Origin: Flavonifractor sp. An92
GTDB taxonomy: Bacteria > Bacillota > Clostridia > Oscillospirales > Oscillospiraceae
Reading direction: 5' to 3'
Assembly (NCBI RefSeq): GCF_002159175.1
Contig: NZ_NFGZ01000007.1
Span: 1-64,000 of the forward strand
DNA: 64,000 nt
The notes under the pieces are model-generated. The model did no database searches and was not told the DNA's origin. It saw nothing but the letters and a program-made list of their open reading frames with translations. The translations under genes were made by a program, and so were the position numbers. Positions 18,397-27,210 of the stretch are shown here, piece after piece; the first letter of the stretch is position 1; each line of letters starts with the position of its first letter.

Positions 18397-19785
18397 TTAT
18401 TTCAGCCGGGCGGGCTCCTCCTCGCCCTTGGTGATGCGCACCACCACGCCGGACAGGGCCAGCAGCGCGATCAGGTTGGGCAGCGCCATCACCGCGTTGA
18501 AGAAGTCGGACAGGTTCCACACCAGACCCACCTTCATCAGGGAGCCGATGACCACGCAGATGATGACCAGGACGGAGTAGACCTTCACGGCCTTCACGCC
18601 GAAGAGGTACTTCACGTTCTGCTCGCCGAAGAAGTACCAGCCGATGATGGTGGAGAAGGCGAAGAAGAACAGGCAGATGGCCACGAACATGCTGCCCACA
18701 TTCTGGCCCAGCAGGGTGCTGAACGCCATCTGGGCCAGGGAGTCGGCCATGCTGTCGTCGCCGGTGTAGCCCGCGTTCACGCCGGTGGTCAGGATGACCA
18801 GGGCGGTGAGGGTCAGCACCACGAAGGTGTCGATGAACACGCAGACCATGGCGATGTGGCCCTGATCCTGGGGCTTCTCCACCTTGGCCATGGCGTGGGC
18901 GTGGGGGGTGGAGCCCAGGCCGGCCTCGTTGGAGAAGAGGCCGCGGGCCACGCCGTAGCGCACCGCCTGCATCATGCCGATGCCGATGCCGCCGCCCACG
19001 ATGGCCTCGGGGTCAAAGGCGCCCACGAAGATGTCGCGGATGACGCCGGGGATGGTGGTGATGTTGAAGAGAATGACGATGACGCTGCCGATCAGGTAGC
19101 AGATGGCCATCACGGGGACCAGCTTCTCGGTGACGGAGGCGATGCGCTTCACGCCGCCCATGAAGATGAAGGCGGCCACCACAGCCAGGACCACGCCCAC
19201 GGCCAGGGGAGGCACGTGGAAGGCGGTGGCAAAGGCGCTGCTGATGGCGTTGGCCTGCACCATGTTGCCCATCAGGCCCAGGGCCAGGATGATGGCCACG
19301 GAGAAGAAGCCGGCCAGGAACTTACCGAACGCGCCCTTGAACGCGGCGCGGATGTAGTACACGGGGCCGCCGATGACGTTGCCGTCCTCGTCGCGGGTCT
19401 TGAACTTCTGGGCCAGCACGGCCTCGGAGTAGATGGTGGCCATGCCCAGGAAGGCCGCCACCCAGACCCAGAACACCGCGCCGGGGCCGCCCAGCAGGAT
19501 GGCGGTGGCGCAGCCGACGATGTTGCCGGTGCCCACCTGGGCGGCGATGGAGGTGGCAGCGGCCTGGAAGGAGCTCATGCCGTCCTTGTCCGCCTTTTTA
19601 CCGGAAAGGCTGAATCCACCGAACATGCTCCGCCAGCCGGTACCGAACTTCCGGATCTGGACGAAGCCCAGCCGGATGGTCAGGTACAGTCCGGTGCCCA
19701 CCAGGACGAACAGCAGAATGCTGTTCCACACAAAGTCGGCCGCGTTGCCGGCCCACACAGTCAAAGTATCGATGAATGCTTGCAT
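18397..19785 (-). CDS. Na+/alanine-glycine symporter under glycine riboswitch control
   Basis: 462 residues of the AGCS family, about ten membrane segments, with AAQVGTGNIVGCATAILLGGPG near residue 85 and RGLFSNEAGLGSTPHAHA in the middle. The start MQAFIDTLTVW follows GGGAGGAA; the longer frame upstream runs through the riboswitch. It is a paralogue of the symporter at 3743-5131. The leader aptamer indicates that glycine is the relevant substrate. The aptamer lies before an intrinsic terminator, so glycine binding probably changes read-through, either activating efflux/catabolic transport or limiting uptake. Confidence 0.9.
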   Translation of the reverse strand: MQAFIDTLTVWAGNAADFVWNSILLFVLVGTGLYLTIRLGFVQIRKFGTGWRSMFGGFSLSGKKADKDGMSSFQAAATSIAAQVGTGNIVGCATAILLGGPGAVFWVWVAAFLGMATIYSEAVLAQKFKTRDEDGNVIGGPVYYIRAAFKGAFGKFLAGFFSVAIILALGLMGNMVQANAISSAFATAFHVPPLAVGVVLAVVAAFIFMGGVKRIASVTEKLVPVMAICYLIGSVIVILFNITTIPGVIRDIFVGAFDPEAIVGGGIGIGMMQAVRYGVARGLFSNEAGLGSTPHAHAMAKVEKPQDQGHIAMVCVFIDTFVVLTLTALVILTTGVNAGYTGDDSMADSLAQMAFSTLLGQNVGSMFVAICLFFFAFSTIIGWYFFGEQNVKYLFGVKAVKVYSVLVIICVVIGSLMKVGLVWNLSDFFNAVMALPNLIALLALSGVVVRITKGEEEPARLK

Positions 19786-19902
19786 CACAAATTCCTCCCT
19801 TATGTCCCCTTCCGGGGCGCTTACGATCCTTTGGGAGAGGCCCAACACACCTTCGCCCCGTCCCGTTGTCTCTTCAGCTTCTTCCCCCATGCACCTCCCG
19901 AA

Positions 19903-20060
19903 CGAAAAATAGGCCAAACCGTTCGGTCTGGCCCTGTCACCCATTTCAGGCGGGTCTCCCCCGCCGGGGCGTCCACTCTGTCCTTTTGCCTGAGAGATCG
20001 GGAGGTCCTCCTCCCTACACCTTCGGCCCCCGCACACGGCGGGCTTCTCCAGAGCCACGC
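19903..20060 (-). ncRNA. Glycine riboswitch with downstream terminator
   Basis: Read on the minus strand, the region has the glycine-aptamer landmarks in order: GCTCTGGAGAAGCCC, GGGCCGAAGGTGTAGGGAGG, CTCTCAGGCAAAAGGACAGAG (20060-19971). About 35 bases on, GGCCAGACC/GGTTTGGCC followed by TATTTTTC forms an intrinsic terminator (19933-19903). I see one full aptamer; the following Gly-rich stem region may be a ghost aptamer. The symporter start is 118 bases downstream. Confidence 0.9.
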
Positions 20061-20167
20061 TCCGTTCTGTCCTCACATGGCACACACCACAGCGGATCGC
20101 TTTCCTTAAGCAAATCCTAAAGCCATTTGCAGAACGGACATTTCCGATATTCCCATGTCGTGCTATT

Positions 20168-20196
20168 ATCATAGACCATATTAAGCCATTCGTCAA
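20168..20196 (-). promoter_or_regulatory. Promoter of the glycine-riboswitch transcript
   Basis: TTGACG (20196-20191), 17-bp spacer, TATGAT (20173-20168), about 105 bases before the aptamer. Between 20197 and 20320 I see only AT-rich non-coding sequence. Confidence 0.75.
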
Positions 20197-20320
20197 GCAA
20201 AAAATTTCTGAGTCATTGTGAAATCCATGTGATTTATTTCGTTCCCTTTCGAACTTAGGGGTGTACTTTTTCCTTTTTCCCGCTTTCCGCGCGTCCTTAC
20301 AAGAGAGACAGTAAGAAAGA

Positions 20321-20368
20321 CAGACCCGAAGGTCAATCCCATATTCAGGGCTCGATCTTCGGGTCTGA
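20321..20368 (-). terminator. Terminator after argS
   Basis: Long stem CAGACCCGAAG/CTTCGGGTCTG just beyond the argS stop codon, followed on the minus strand by TCTTTCTT. Confidence 0.65.
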
Positions 20369-20377
20369 GACAGTTTT

Positions 20378-22126
20378 TTACATCTTTTCCGGGGCGTTGA
20401 CGCCGATGAGGGCCAGGCAGTTGGCGATGACCAGACGCACGGTATCGGCCAGCTTCAGCCGGGCGGAGAGGACCTCGGGGGCCTCGCCGCGGATGTAGCA
20501 GGCGTTGTAGAAGCGGTGGAAATCGCCGGCCAGGGCCAGCAGATAGCGGTTGATGTGGCTGGGGTCGTAATCCCGCACGGCCAGATGGATCTCCTCGGGG
20601 AGCTGGGCCAGGTTCTTCACCAGGGCCTTCTCCTCGGGGGTGGTGAAGATGGATGCGTCCACGTCGGCGGCGGCGGGGACAGCGGCGCCCTCCTCGGCCA
20701 GACGGGCCACCAGAGAGCAGATGCGGGCGTGGGCGTACTGGACATAGTACACCGGGTTCTCGCTGTCCTCCCGGACGGCCAGGTCCAGGTCGAAGTCCAC
20801 CGGGCTGGTGGCGGCGCGGGAGTTGAAGAAGTACCGGGCGGCGTCCACGCTCACCTCGTCCAGCAGGTCGTAGAGGGCGATGGCCTTGCCGGAGCGCTTG
20901 GACATACGCACGGGCTTGCCGTCCTGGAGGAGGTTCACCAGCTGCATCAGCACCACCACCAGGCGGTGGGAGCCGTCCAGGCCCAGGCCGTCCAAGGCCG
21001 CCTGGAGGCGGGCCACATGGCCGTGGTGGTCGGCGCCCCAGATGTTGATGGCCAGGTCAAAATTCCGCTTCTCCAGCTTGTTGCGGTGGTAGGCGATGTC
21101 GGCGGCAAAGTAGGTGTAGAAGCCGTTGGCCCGGCGGAGCACATCGTCCTTCAGGTCCAGCTTGTCCACCTGCTCCTGGGTCTTGCCCTCGGCGAGGAAC
21201 TTCTTCTTCAGCAGCTCGGTGGTGTTGAGCCACAGGGCCCCGTCCTTCTCATAGGTCCAGCCGTGGTCGGCCAGCATGCCCACCGTCTCGGCCACATAGC
21301 CGCTGTTGTGGAGCTCGGACTCGAAGAACCACTGGTCGTACTCGATCTGATAGCGGGACAGATCCGCCTTCATCTTGGGGATGTTCACTTCCAGGCCGTA
21401 GGCGCTCATGTCCTCCAGCCACTTCTCCTCGGGAGCGTCCTTGTAGGCGTCGCCGTGGGCCTCATAGAAGCCCTGGGCCAGCTCCTTGATGTCGTCGCCG
21501 TGGTAGCCGCTCTCGGGGAACTCGAAGTTCTCCTCCCCCAGGAGGATCTGCATGTAGCGGGCGTGGATGGACTCGGCAAACTTGTGGATCTGGTTGCCGG
21601 CGTCGTTGACGTAGAACTCCTTCCAGGTGTCGAAGCCCGCGCGCTTCAGGACGTTGGCCAGGGAGTCGCCCAGCACGCCGCCGCGGGCGTTGCCCATGTG
21701 CATGGGGCCGGTGGGGTTGGCGGAGACGAACTCCACCATCACTTTTTTACCCTTGCCCTCGTCGCTCTTGCCGTACTCCATGCCCTCGGTCTCGATGTCG
21801 CGGAGAACCTCGCCGTACCACTTGGAGCCCATGAAGAAGTTCAGGAAGCCGGGGCCGGCGATCTCGGCCCGCTCAAAATAGCTCCCCTCCAGGTCCAGAT
21901 GCTCCACGATGATCTGGGCGATCTGCCGGGGGGCCTTGTGCATGGCCTTGGCGCCCGCCATGGCGAAGGAGGAGGCGTAGTCGCCGTTCTTCACATCCTT
22001 GGGGATCTCCACGGTGGCCTTGACCTCCACGCCGGCGGGGAGAAGCCCCTCGGCGGCGGCCTTTTCGTAGGCGGACTGAGTGAGGGCGGACACCTGTTCC
22101 CGGGCCGCCTGGATCAAATTGGACAT
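20378..22126 (-). CDS. argS: Arginyl-tRNA synthetase
   Basis: 582 residues with the N-terminal tRNA D-loop-binding domain (1-110), the class I catalytic core with the HIGH variant HMGN in ANPTGPMHMGNARGG (near 140) and the KMSKS equivalent RMSKRSGKA, and the C-terminal DALR anticodon-binding domain. It charges tRNA-Arg in the cytoplasm and needs tRNA for activation. It lies 13 bp downstream of a DUF1934 gene, the same pair as ywiB-argS in Bacillus, and they share a promoter. Confidence 0.98.
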   Translation of the reverse strand: MSNLIQAAREQVSALTQSAYEKAAAEGLLPAGVEVKATVEIPKDVKNGDYASSFAMAGAKAMHKAPRQIAQIIVEHLDLEGSYFERAEIAGPGFLNFFMGSKWYGEVLRDIETEGMEYGKSDEGKGKKVMVEFVSANPTGPMHMGNARGGVLGDSLANVLKRAGFDTWKEFYVNDAGNQIHKFAESIHARYMQILLGEENFEFPESGYHGDDIKELAQGFYEAHGDAYKDAPEEKWLEDMSAYGLEVNIPKMKADLSRYQIEYDQWFFESELHNSGYVAETVGMLADHGWTYEKDGALWLNTTELLKKKFLAEGKTQEQVDKLDLKDDVLRRANGFYTYFAADIAYHRNKLEKRNFDLAINIWGADHHGHVARLQAALDGLGLDGSHRLVVVLMQLVNLLQDGKPVRMSKRSGKAIALYDLLDEVSVDAARYFFNSRAATSPVDFDLDLAVREDSENPVYYVQYAHARICSLVARLAEEGAAVPAAADVDASIFTTPEEKALVKNLAQLPEEIHLAVRDYDPSHINRYLLALAGDFHRFYNACYIRGEAPEVLSARLKLADTVRLVIANCLALIGVNAPEKM

Positions 22127-22139
22127 AGTTCGTTCCCTC

Positions 22140-22601
22140 TTATCTGTTCAGAATCTGGGAGGCGCTATCCCGCTTGGCCTCCCGCACTTGGATCTCAAAG
22201 GTATTCATACCGGTGACGGCGTGGTCGATCTCCACGTCGTAGGCGATGCGGATCTTGCCCCCCCGCTCGCCCATGTGGGCCTCCATCTCCCGGGTGTTCA
22301 CCCCCACCGACAGCGCCCCATAGGGGGTGTTGTACATGGACAGGTGCCGCCGGCCCTGCTCAAAGACCATCTGGGAGTTGAACTCCCCCAGGCGCAGCAG
22401 GGTGATGCGGTCCTTCTCGATCTGGAAGGTGGTGAGTGTCCCCTCCAGGCCGGTGACCTCGCTCTCCTGGTAGCTGAGAGTATAGCCGGCCTCGCCGTCG
22501 GACTCCAGACGCCCCTCGGTGACCAGCTCGATGGTCTCCTCCTCCTGCTCCGGGTTGGTCTGCACCCCTTTGATGGAAATGATGACGTTGTTTTCGCTCA
22601 T
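22140..22601 (-). CDS. DUF1934 (YwiB-like) protein
   Basis: 153 residues, beta-rich, no signal peptide. The segment VTGLEGTLTTFQIEKDRITLLR followed by GRRHLSMYNTPYGALSVGVNT is the DUF1934 pattern, a calycin-like barrel of unknown function. Position immediately before argS is conserved across Firmicutes. AGAGGT is the ribosome-binding site. Confidence 0.85.
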   Translation of the reverse strand: MSENNVIISIKGVQTNPEQEEETIELVTEGRLESDGEAGYTLSYQESEVTGLEGTLTTFQIEKDRITLLRLGEFNSQMVFEQGRRHLSMYNTPYGALSVGVNTREMEAHMGERGGKIRIAYDVEIDHAVTGMNTFEIQVREAKRDSASQILNR

Positions 22602-22641
22602 GCTTCCGCTACCTCTTTGCGCTGAATTACAAGTAGCAACT

Positions 22642-22670
22642 ATTATATATGGGAGAAAGGGCGCTGTAAA
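22642..22670 (-). promoter_or_regulatory. Promoter of DUF1934-argS
   Basis: TTTACA (22670-22665), 17-bp spacer, consensus TATAAT (22647-22642). The -35 lies inside an AAAGGGC/GCCCTTT inverted repeat next to the end of murI. Confidence 0.75.
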
Positions 22671-22688
22671 GCCCTTTTTCCCCGGCGC

Positions 22689-23540
22689 TCACACAGCGTG
22701 GTTGCGGATGCCCAGGCGGTGGTTGAGGATCTCCTTCTCGATGTCCACCTGCTGGACCTGTCCGGCCACCTCCTCCTGGAGGAAGGCGGTGGCCAGCCGG
22801 GCGAAGTCGTCCACCGTGTCGCTGACGAAGTAGCGGGCGCTCCCCTTGTCCCGCTGGGCCAGGGCGTCGTCCTCGGTGAGCCGCCGGGCCACCGCCCGGG
22901 CCCCCTCGCCTCCGGCGCTGATGAGGGCCACATCGGGGCCCATGAAGTCCCCGATGACCTCCCCCAGCAGGGGGTAGTGGGTGCAGCCCAGCACCAGGGT
23001 GTCCACCCCCGCCTCTTTCAGCGGCGCAAGGTACTCGGCCACCACCGTCTCGATGACCACGTCCCCCCGGTGGATGCGCCCGTTCTCCACCAGCGGCACG
23101 AACAGGGGGCAGGCCTTGGCAAACACCTGAGCCTCCGGGTTTTCCCGGGCAATGTAGCGCTCATAGGCCCCCGAGCGGATGGAGGCCTGGGTGGCGATGA
23201 GACCGATCTTCCCGTTGCGGGTGGAACCGGCCGCCGCCACCGCCGCCGGCTCCACCACCCCCAGGATGGGGATGGGGTTTTCGGCCGACAGCAGGTCCAG
23301 CGCCGTGGTGGACACGGTGCCGCAGGCGATCATAATGGCCTTCAGATCAAAGGTACGCAAAAACGCCACGTCCTGCTGGGCGTATTTGATGATGGTATCC
23401 TTGGAGCGGCTGCCGTAGGGCACCCGCCCGGTGTCTCCGAAATAGACGATGTCCTCCCCGGGCAGCAGGCGCTTGAGCTCCCGCACCGCGGTGAGCCCCC
23501 CCAGCCCTGAGTCGAACACGCCGATGGGTTTCTGGTCCAA
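22689..23540 (-). CDS. murI: Glutamate racemase
   Basis: 283 residues from a TTG start preceded by GGGAGGG at eight bases; longer frames lack a site. Catalytic features are Asp10-Ser11 in GVFDSGLGG, Cys73 in IACGTVST and the second Cys in VLGCTHYPLL. The enzyme makes D-Glu for peptidoglycan in the cytoplasm without a cofactor. The first Cys motif reads ACGT rather than the usual ACNT, a variant seen in some Clostridia as far as I recall. It is divergent from the 139-residue protein at 23788. Confidence 0.93.
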   Translation of the reverse strand: MDQKPIGVFDSGLGGLTAVRELKRLLPGEDIVYFGDTGRVPYGSRSKDTIIKYAQQDVAFLRTFDLKAIMIACGTVSTTALDLLSAENPIPILGVVEPAAVAAAGSTRNGKIGLIATQASIRSGAYERYIARENPEAQVFAKACPLFVPLVENGRIHRGDVVIETVVAEYLAPLKEAGVDTLVLGCTHYPLLGEVIGDFMGPDVALISAGGEGARAVARRLTEDDALAQRDKGSARYFVSDTVDDFARLATAFLQEEVAGQVQQVDIEKEILNHRLGIRNHAV

Positions 23541-23636
23541 AATTCGGTCCCTCCCGGCCGTCTCCGGCCTGTCGTTTTCCGGCGGAGCTTCCGCCCCGCC
23601 CGGCCGCCCCGGTGCGGGCAGCCCCTTATCCTTACC

Positions 23637-23665
23637 ATGATATGCGAAACCGGCGGCAAAGACAA
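23637..23665 (-). promoter_or_regulatory. Promoter of murI
   Basis: TTGTCT (23665-23660), 17-bp spacer, TATCAT (23642-23637). Confidence 0.6.
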
Positions 23666-23704
23666 GGATTTTTTTGATTTTCGGGAAATTTGCTCTTCCA
23701 CGGT

Positions 23705-23732
23705 TTGACAACCGGGGCAAACATACTATAAT
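23705..23732 (+). promoter_or_regulatory. Promoter of the 139-residue conserved protein
   Basis: Consensus TTGACA (23705-23710), 16-bp spacer, consensus TATAAT (23727-23732): one of the strongest promoters in the window. Confidence 0.85.
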
Positions 23733-23787
23733 ATAAACGAGCGCGCACCGCCGCGCCAACGTCACGACAGCGAGGAGGTTTTTGCGT

Positions 23788-24207
23788 ATGAAGCTGGAAC
23801 TGACGACCAAGCAATTCCGCCGTCTGCTGGATATGGCCTACATCGGGAACTGGATCCTGAACTCCACCCGGGGCGACGACCGTTTCAAGGATTATGACCA
23901 GGTGGAAAGCCTCCTGTTCGCCAAGGCCCGGGAAGAGGGCATGGGCATTCTGGCCGAGGACTGGCAGGGGGAAGTGGTCCCCTCCCGGGCCTTCGCCGAG
24001 GGCGGCATCCACGAGGCCATTATGGAATATGAGAACAATGTGTTTTTCGACATCCTGGCCGAGGATCTGGCCCGCCGGGACATGGACGACGTGCCCATCG
24101 ACGAGAGCAACTATGACGAGCTCACCCGGCGCATCGACGCCTACATCGCCGAATTCGACCAGCACGGCACCGACAACATCCTGGTGGACAGCGACTCCCT
24201 CCCCTGA
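23788..24207 (+). CDS. Conserved hypothetical acidic protein
   Basis: 139 residues after AGGAGG, with the ATG at nine bases. Acidic, mostly helical, no signal peptide, no membrane segment. Features are MKLELTTKQFRRLLDMAYIGNWILNS (split here at residues 1-16 and 17-26 as one helix-rich start) and several acidic clusters such as ARRDMDDVPIDESNYDEL. I do not recognise a family. It is monocistronic, between a near-consensus promoter and a strong terminator, so it is probably well expressed. Confidence 0.75.
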   Translation: MKLELTTKQFRRLLDMAYIGNWILNSTRGDDRFKDYDQVESLLFAKAREEGMGILAEDWQGEVVPSRAFAEGGIHEAIMEYENNVFFDILAEDLARRDMDDVPIDESNYDELTRRIDAYIAEFDQHGTDNILVDSDSLP

Positions 24208-24228
24208 ATCCGGTACGCAGACAGTAAG

Positions 24229-24270
24229 CCGCCCGGGACCGTTTTTTAATACGGTCCCGGGCGGTTTTTT
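24229..24270. terminator. Bidirectional terminator
   Basis: CCGCCCGGGACCG/CGGTCCCGGGCGG followed by six T; it serves the converging 139-residue-protein and blaR1-operon transcripts. Confidence 0.85.
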
Positions 24271-24842
24271 CATGCCTCGCCGGGCGCCTCCGGGGCGTAG
24301 CAGCGGCGGACCCGGTTCAGGTTCCACACCACACACACCAACGCGCCCATGGTACCCACCACCAACAGCACGGTCAGCCAATCCGGCGGCGTGGCGAACC
24401 CGGCCACCAGACAGGAGAGGGTATACAGCACCGTCAGGCCGTCCCGGCTGTGCCGGAGGGAGGCCTCCACTCCGTCCTCCCCCACTGCCCCGGCCAGAGA
24501 GGCCAGGTCGGTGAGGAGCTGGTACTCAAAGTACACGTCCAGGGCCAGCAGCACCACCCCCAGCAGGGTCCCCGCCCCCTCCAGGGCGGCGGGGAGGGTG
24601 GCGAGCCATGCCTTGGCCAGATTGGTCTGGAACACCGCACGCACGCCCAGCAGAACGCACAGTCCCTCCAGCAAGCCCAGGGTGGGCCGGGCCTCCCGCA
24701 GCAGGCGGATGGCCCGCCAGAGGAACACATAGCCGATCCAGCGGGGCAGCACATTCAGTCCCCCGATGGTGAAGTCCACATACAGGAAGAGCTGGGCCCA
24801 CATGACCCACACCAGGCCGCGATAGATCTCATTCCGTTCCAT
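24270..24842 (-). CDS. Hypothetical membrane protein, third gene of the bla-type operon
   Basis: 190 residues with about five hydrophobic segments and no family I recognise. Its ATG directly follows the stop of blaR1 (TAAATG), with GGAGGGGG inside the end of blaR1, so expression is coupled to that gene. It may be an effector of the BlaI regulon rather than a beta-lactamase, which is not seen nearby. Confidence 0.7.
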   Translation of the reverse strand: MERNEIYRGLVWVMWAQLFLYVDFTIGGLNVLPRWIGYVFLWRAIRLLREARPTLGLLEGLCVLLGVRAVFQTNLAKAWLATLPAALEGAGTLLGVVLLALDVYFEYQLLTDLASLAGAVGEDGVEASLRHSRDGLTVLYTLSCLVAGFATPPDWLTVLLVVGTMGALVCVVWNLNRVRRCYAPEAPGEA

Positions 24843-26744
24843 TTACCACTCCCCCTCCAGCGTCAGCAAAAAGAAGTGCTCCACGTCGTCCACCGTGCAG
24901 GAGGCGGCAAAGGCGGTGGGGGCCAGGCACTCGTCCCAGTCCAGTCCCAGATACTCATCGGTAACGCCGCCGCTCCCATCTCCCACCTGAGCGGGAAGGT
25001 CTACATGGTCGTTGTGCTGGCGGTCCAGCACCGCTTTCAGCTCCTCGGTGGTCCAGTCGCCTTCTTCCACCGGAACGAAGGCGAGGGTCCGGTGGAGGTC
25101 CCGGTCGTCTGCGGCGGTGAGCACGCCGCCCTCGCTCTTCCACCGGCTCACAAAAGGCCCATGGGGCAGGGGTTCCACGCGGAGGCTGGGGCCAGAGGAG
25201 AAGAACGAGCCGAACACTCCATTGGAGGCGCTCTGGTCCTCGGTGGTCTTGGCCCCCAGCACCCGCTGGATGTCCAGCCGGACCGTGAGCTCCCCGTCGC
25301 CGCCGGTATAGTGGAGCGAGGGCAGCTTGACGTTGGGGTATTGGATCAGATTCACGCCGTCTACCGTCTCAAACTCCCCCAGAGGCTCCACGGCGTAGCC
25401 TTGGTACTGGGGGACCACCAGCACTTCCTGGGTATACACCGGCGAATCGCCCTCCCCGTTCCCGGCAGTTTCATAGTTCTGGAGGCAGAGGGTCCCCTGA
25501 TAGCCCGCCCCAGTGTCCCGCAGATTATGGATCTTCCAGTCCAGGGGCTCCTCGGGCAGAGGCCAGTCGGGGCTCACGCCGGAGGAGACCACCTCCAGCG
25601 TCTCGGGCAGCTCCTCCGCCGGGGCGGCGACGGCCAGCCAGAGGGGATTGCGCTCCACCAGGCCCTTGACGTAGGTGTCCAGGGCCCCGGCCACCGTGGT
25701 GGGCCGCCCGTCCAGCACCAGGGTGAGGACTTTGGCGGGGCTGCTCCCCCAGGCGGGACTGGCGCTGAGGGTGCCCGCCTCCGCTCGTCCGGCCACACAC
25801 CCCACGGTGAGTACCAGGGTGCAGCACACCGCGCCCAGCGCCATCCCGGCGGGGTAGCGCTTGAAGCGGGCGATGCACTGGATGCGCCGGCGGATGTTCT
25901 TCCCGCCGTTGGCCATGGAGGAGGTGCCCGGCGCCCGGGCGTACTTCTCATTGGCCATGGACAGGAGGATGTGGCCGTAATCCCGCCGGTCCTCCCCCTC
26001 CAGCCGCTCCAGCACCCGCTGGTCGCACAGGGCCTCGCAGTCGTTCTGCACCCGGTCAAAGCAGTACCACAGAATGGGGTTGCACCAGTGGAGGCAGCGC
26101 AGCAGGCACAGCACGGCCCCCAGAGCGGTATCGCGGTAGCGGCGGTGGAGCAGCTCGTGGAGGAACACCTTGTCATCCACCTCCCGCCCCGCCGGCAGGA
26201 CCAGCACGGGGCGGAACACGCCGCAGAGGAAGGCGCTCTGGACGCCCTCCACCTCCAACGCCCGGCAGGGTTTCAGGCCGTAGGTCTCCGCCACCCGGGA
26301 AAGCTGCTCTGCCCGCGCCCCGGCTGGCGTTCCCTTCCCCACCGCCATGCGCAGCCGGACATAGGAGAGCAAGAACCACCCCAGGCACACCAGCACTCCC
26401 ACGGCGTAAATCACGAAAAGCCAGTCGGTGACACTCACCGGGGCCCCGGTGAGCCAGGGCACCGGGCTCAGGCAGGCGATGGGGGCGTAGGGGTCGGTAT
26501 AAGCGGAGTTCAGGTGCAGCTCCACCGCGCTGCGCAGAAAGGTCAGCGGATAGGTGAGGTCCACCGGCCCGCCCGCCCGGGGCGCGCCCACCGGCAGCAG
26601 CAGGCGCACCGCCAGCGGCAGCCACAGCGCCAGCTGCCAGCGGGGGGAGAGCTTGTCGCCCAGAATCCGCTTCACCGCCAGCAGCACCAGCGCCGCCAGA
26701 GTCGCGGCCAGGGTCTGCTGCAAAAAGCACCAGAGGTCGGTCAT
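24843..26744 (-). CDS. BlaR1-type M56 membrane metallopeptidase sensor
   Basis: 633 residues. The N-terminal half has membrane helices (about 5-25, 35-55, 100-125) and the cytoplasmic zinc peptidase motif HELLH in KVFLHELLHRRYRDTALGA, with the downstream DCEALCDQRVL that supplies the third ligand. One more hydrophobic helix follows near 290 and then a large extracellular domain. That domain lacks an obvious SxxK penicillin-binding motif, so it may sense something other than beta-lactams. Family members cleave or trigger cleavage of the BlaI repressor, whose gene lies 13 bp upstream. Confidence 0.85.
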   Translation of the reverse strand: MTDLWCFLQQTLAATLAALVLLAVKRILGDKLSPRWQLALWLPLAVRLLLPVGAPRAGGPVDLTYPLTFLRSAVELHLNSAYTDPYAPIACLSPVPWLTGAPVSVTDWLFVIYAVGVLVCLGWFLLSYVRLRMAVGKGTPAGARAEQLSRVAETYGLKPCRALEVEGVQSAFLCGVFRPVLVLPAGREVDDKVFLHELLHRRYRDTALGAVLCLLRCLHWCNPILWYCFDRVQNDCEALCDQRVLERLEGEDRRDYGHILLSMANEKYARAPGTSSMANGGKNIRRRIQCIARFKRYPAGMALGAVCCTLVLTVGCVAGRAEAGTLSASPAWGSSPAKVLTLVLDGRPTTVAGALDTYVKGLVERNPLWLAVAAPAEELPETLEVVSSGVSPDWPLPEEPLDWKIHNLRDTGAGYQGTLCLQNYETAGNGEGDSPVYTQEVLVVPQYQGYAVEPLGEFETVDGVNLIQYPNVKLPSLHYTGGDGELTVRLDIQRVLGAKTTEDQSASNGVFGSFFSSGPSLRVEPLPHGPFVSRWKSEGGVLTAADDRDLHRTLAFVPVEEGDWTTEELKAVLDRQHNDHVDLPAQVGDGSGGVTDEYLGLDWDECLAPTAFAASCTVDDVEHFFLLTLEGEW

Positions 26745-26757
26745 GGCTCTCCCCTCC

Positions 26758-27132
26758 TTACACGTCCATCTCGTCCAACAGCCGCCGCAGCTCCTCCCGC
26801 TCGGCGGCGGTGATGGGCTCCTCCTGCAAAAAGGCGGCCACCAGCTTCCCCGCCGAGCCCTCGTAGGCCCGCTGGAGAAGGCTGCGCCGCTGCTGGGCGG
26901 TACACTCCTCCCGGGTCACCGCCGCCCGGTAGCGGTGGGGCGTGTGTTCCTTGTCGATGGAGACCAGCCCCTTAGTCTCCATTCGGGTGAGGTAGGTGTG
27001 CACCGTGTTGCGGCTCCAGCCGGTGCCCGGCTCCAGCGCCTTGGTCAGCGGACCCAGGGTCTCCCCCTCCGGCCGCTCCCACAGGGCGGTGAGGACCTCC
27101 CACTCCCGGTCGGAAAGCTGTTCCAGTTTCAT
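26758..27132 (-). CDS. BlaI/MecI/CopY-family repressor
   Basis: 124 residues from the Met that lies six bases after GGAGGG (another in-frame ATG is two codons upstream). The winged helix-turn-helix spans residues 1-75 (SDREWEVLTALWE, RNTVHTYLTRMETKGLVS), and the C-terminal dimerisation helix is LVAAFLQEEPITAAEREEL. It should bind the two TACA/TGTA dyads overlapping its own promoter, repressing blaI-blaR1 and the third gene until BlaR1 signalling leads to its cleavage. Confidence 0.92.
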   Translation of the reverse strand: MKLEQLSDREWEVLTALWERPEGETLGPLTKALEPGTGWSRNTVHTYLTRMETKGLVSIDKEHTPHRYRAAVTREECTAQQRRSLLQRAYEGSAGKLVAAFLQEEPITAAEREELRRLLDEMDV

Positions 27133-27143
27133 GTCCATCCCTC

Positions 27144-27155
27144 CTACACTTGTAG
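27144..27155. promoter_or_regulatory. BlaI operator 1
   Basis: CTACACTTGTAG, the TACA-N2-TGTA dyad of BlaI/MecI operators, between the transcription start and the blaI start codon. Confidence 0.8.
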
Positions 27156-27167
27156 TATCCTATATTC

Positions 27168-27196
27168 ATACTACACATGTAGGACCCAAAAGTCAA
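27168..27196 (-). promoter_or_regulatory. blaI-blaR1 promoter
   Basis: TTGACT (27196-27191), 17-bp spacer, TAGTAT (27173-27168). Operator 2 covers part of the spacer and the -10. Confidence 0.7.
27171..27182. promoter_or_regulatory. BlaI operator 2
   Basis: CTACACATGTAG, a second TACA-N2-TGTA dyad, 27 bp centre to centre from operator 1. Confidence 0.8.
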
Positions 27197-27210
27197 GGGG
27201 GGAATTTGGC

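Noticed and set aside
16799-18520. Upstream extension of the FHA-FtsW frame to 1181 codons
   Set aside because: The extra part is antisense to ypeB, crosses a plausible promoter at 16821-16848, and a GTG with good AGGAGG spacing lies at 16798.
19786-20196. N-terminal extension of the second symporter
   Set aside because: It runs through the glycine riboswitch and its terminator; the ATG at 19785 has its own GGGAGG.
23541-23810. N-terminal extension of murI to 373 codons
   Set aside because: It crosses the murI promoter and the divergent promoter at 23705-23732. The TTG at 23540 with GGGAGGG gives the normal length.
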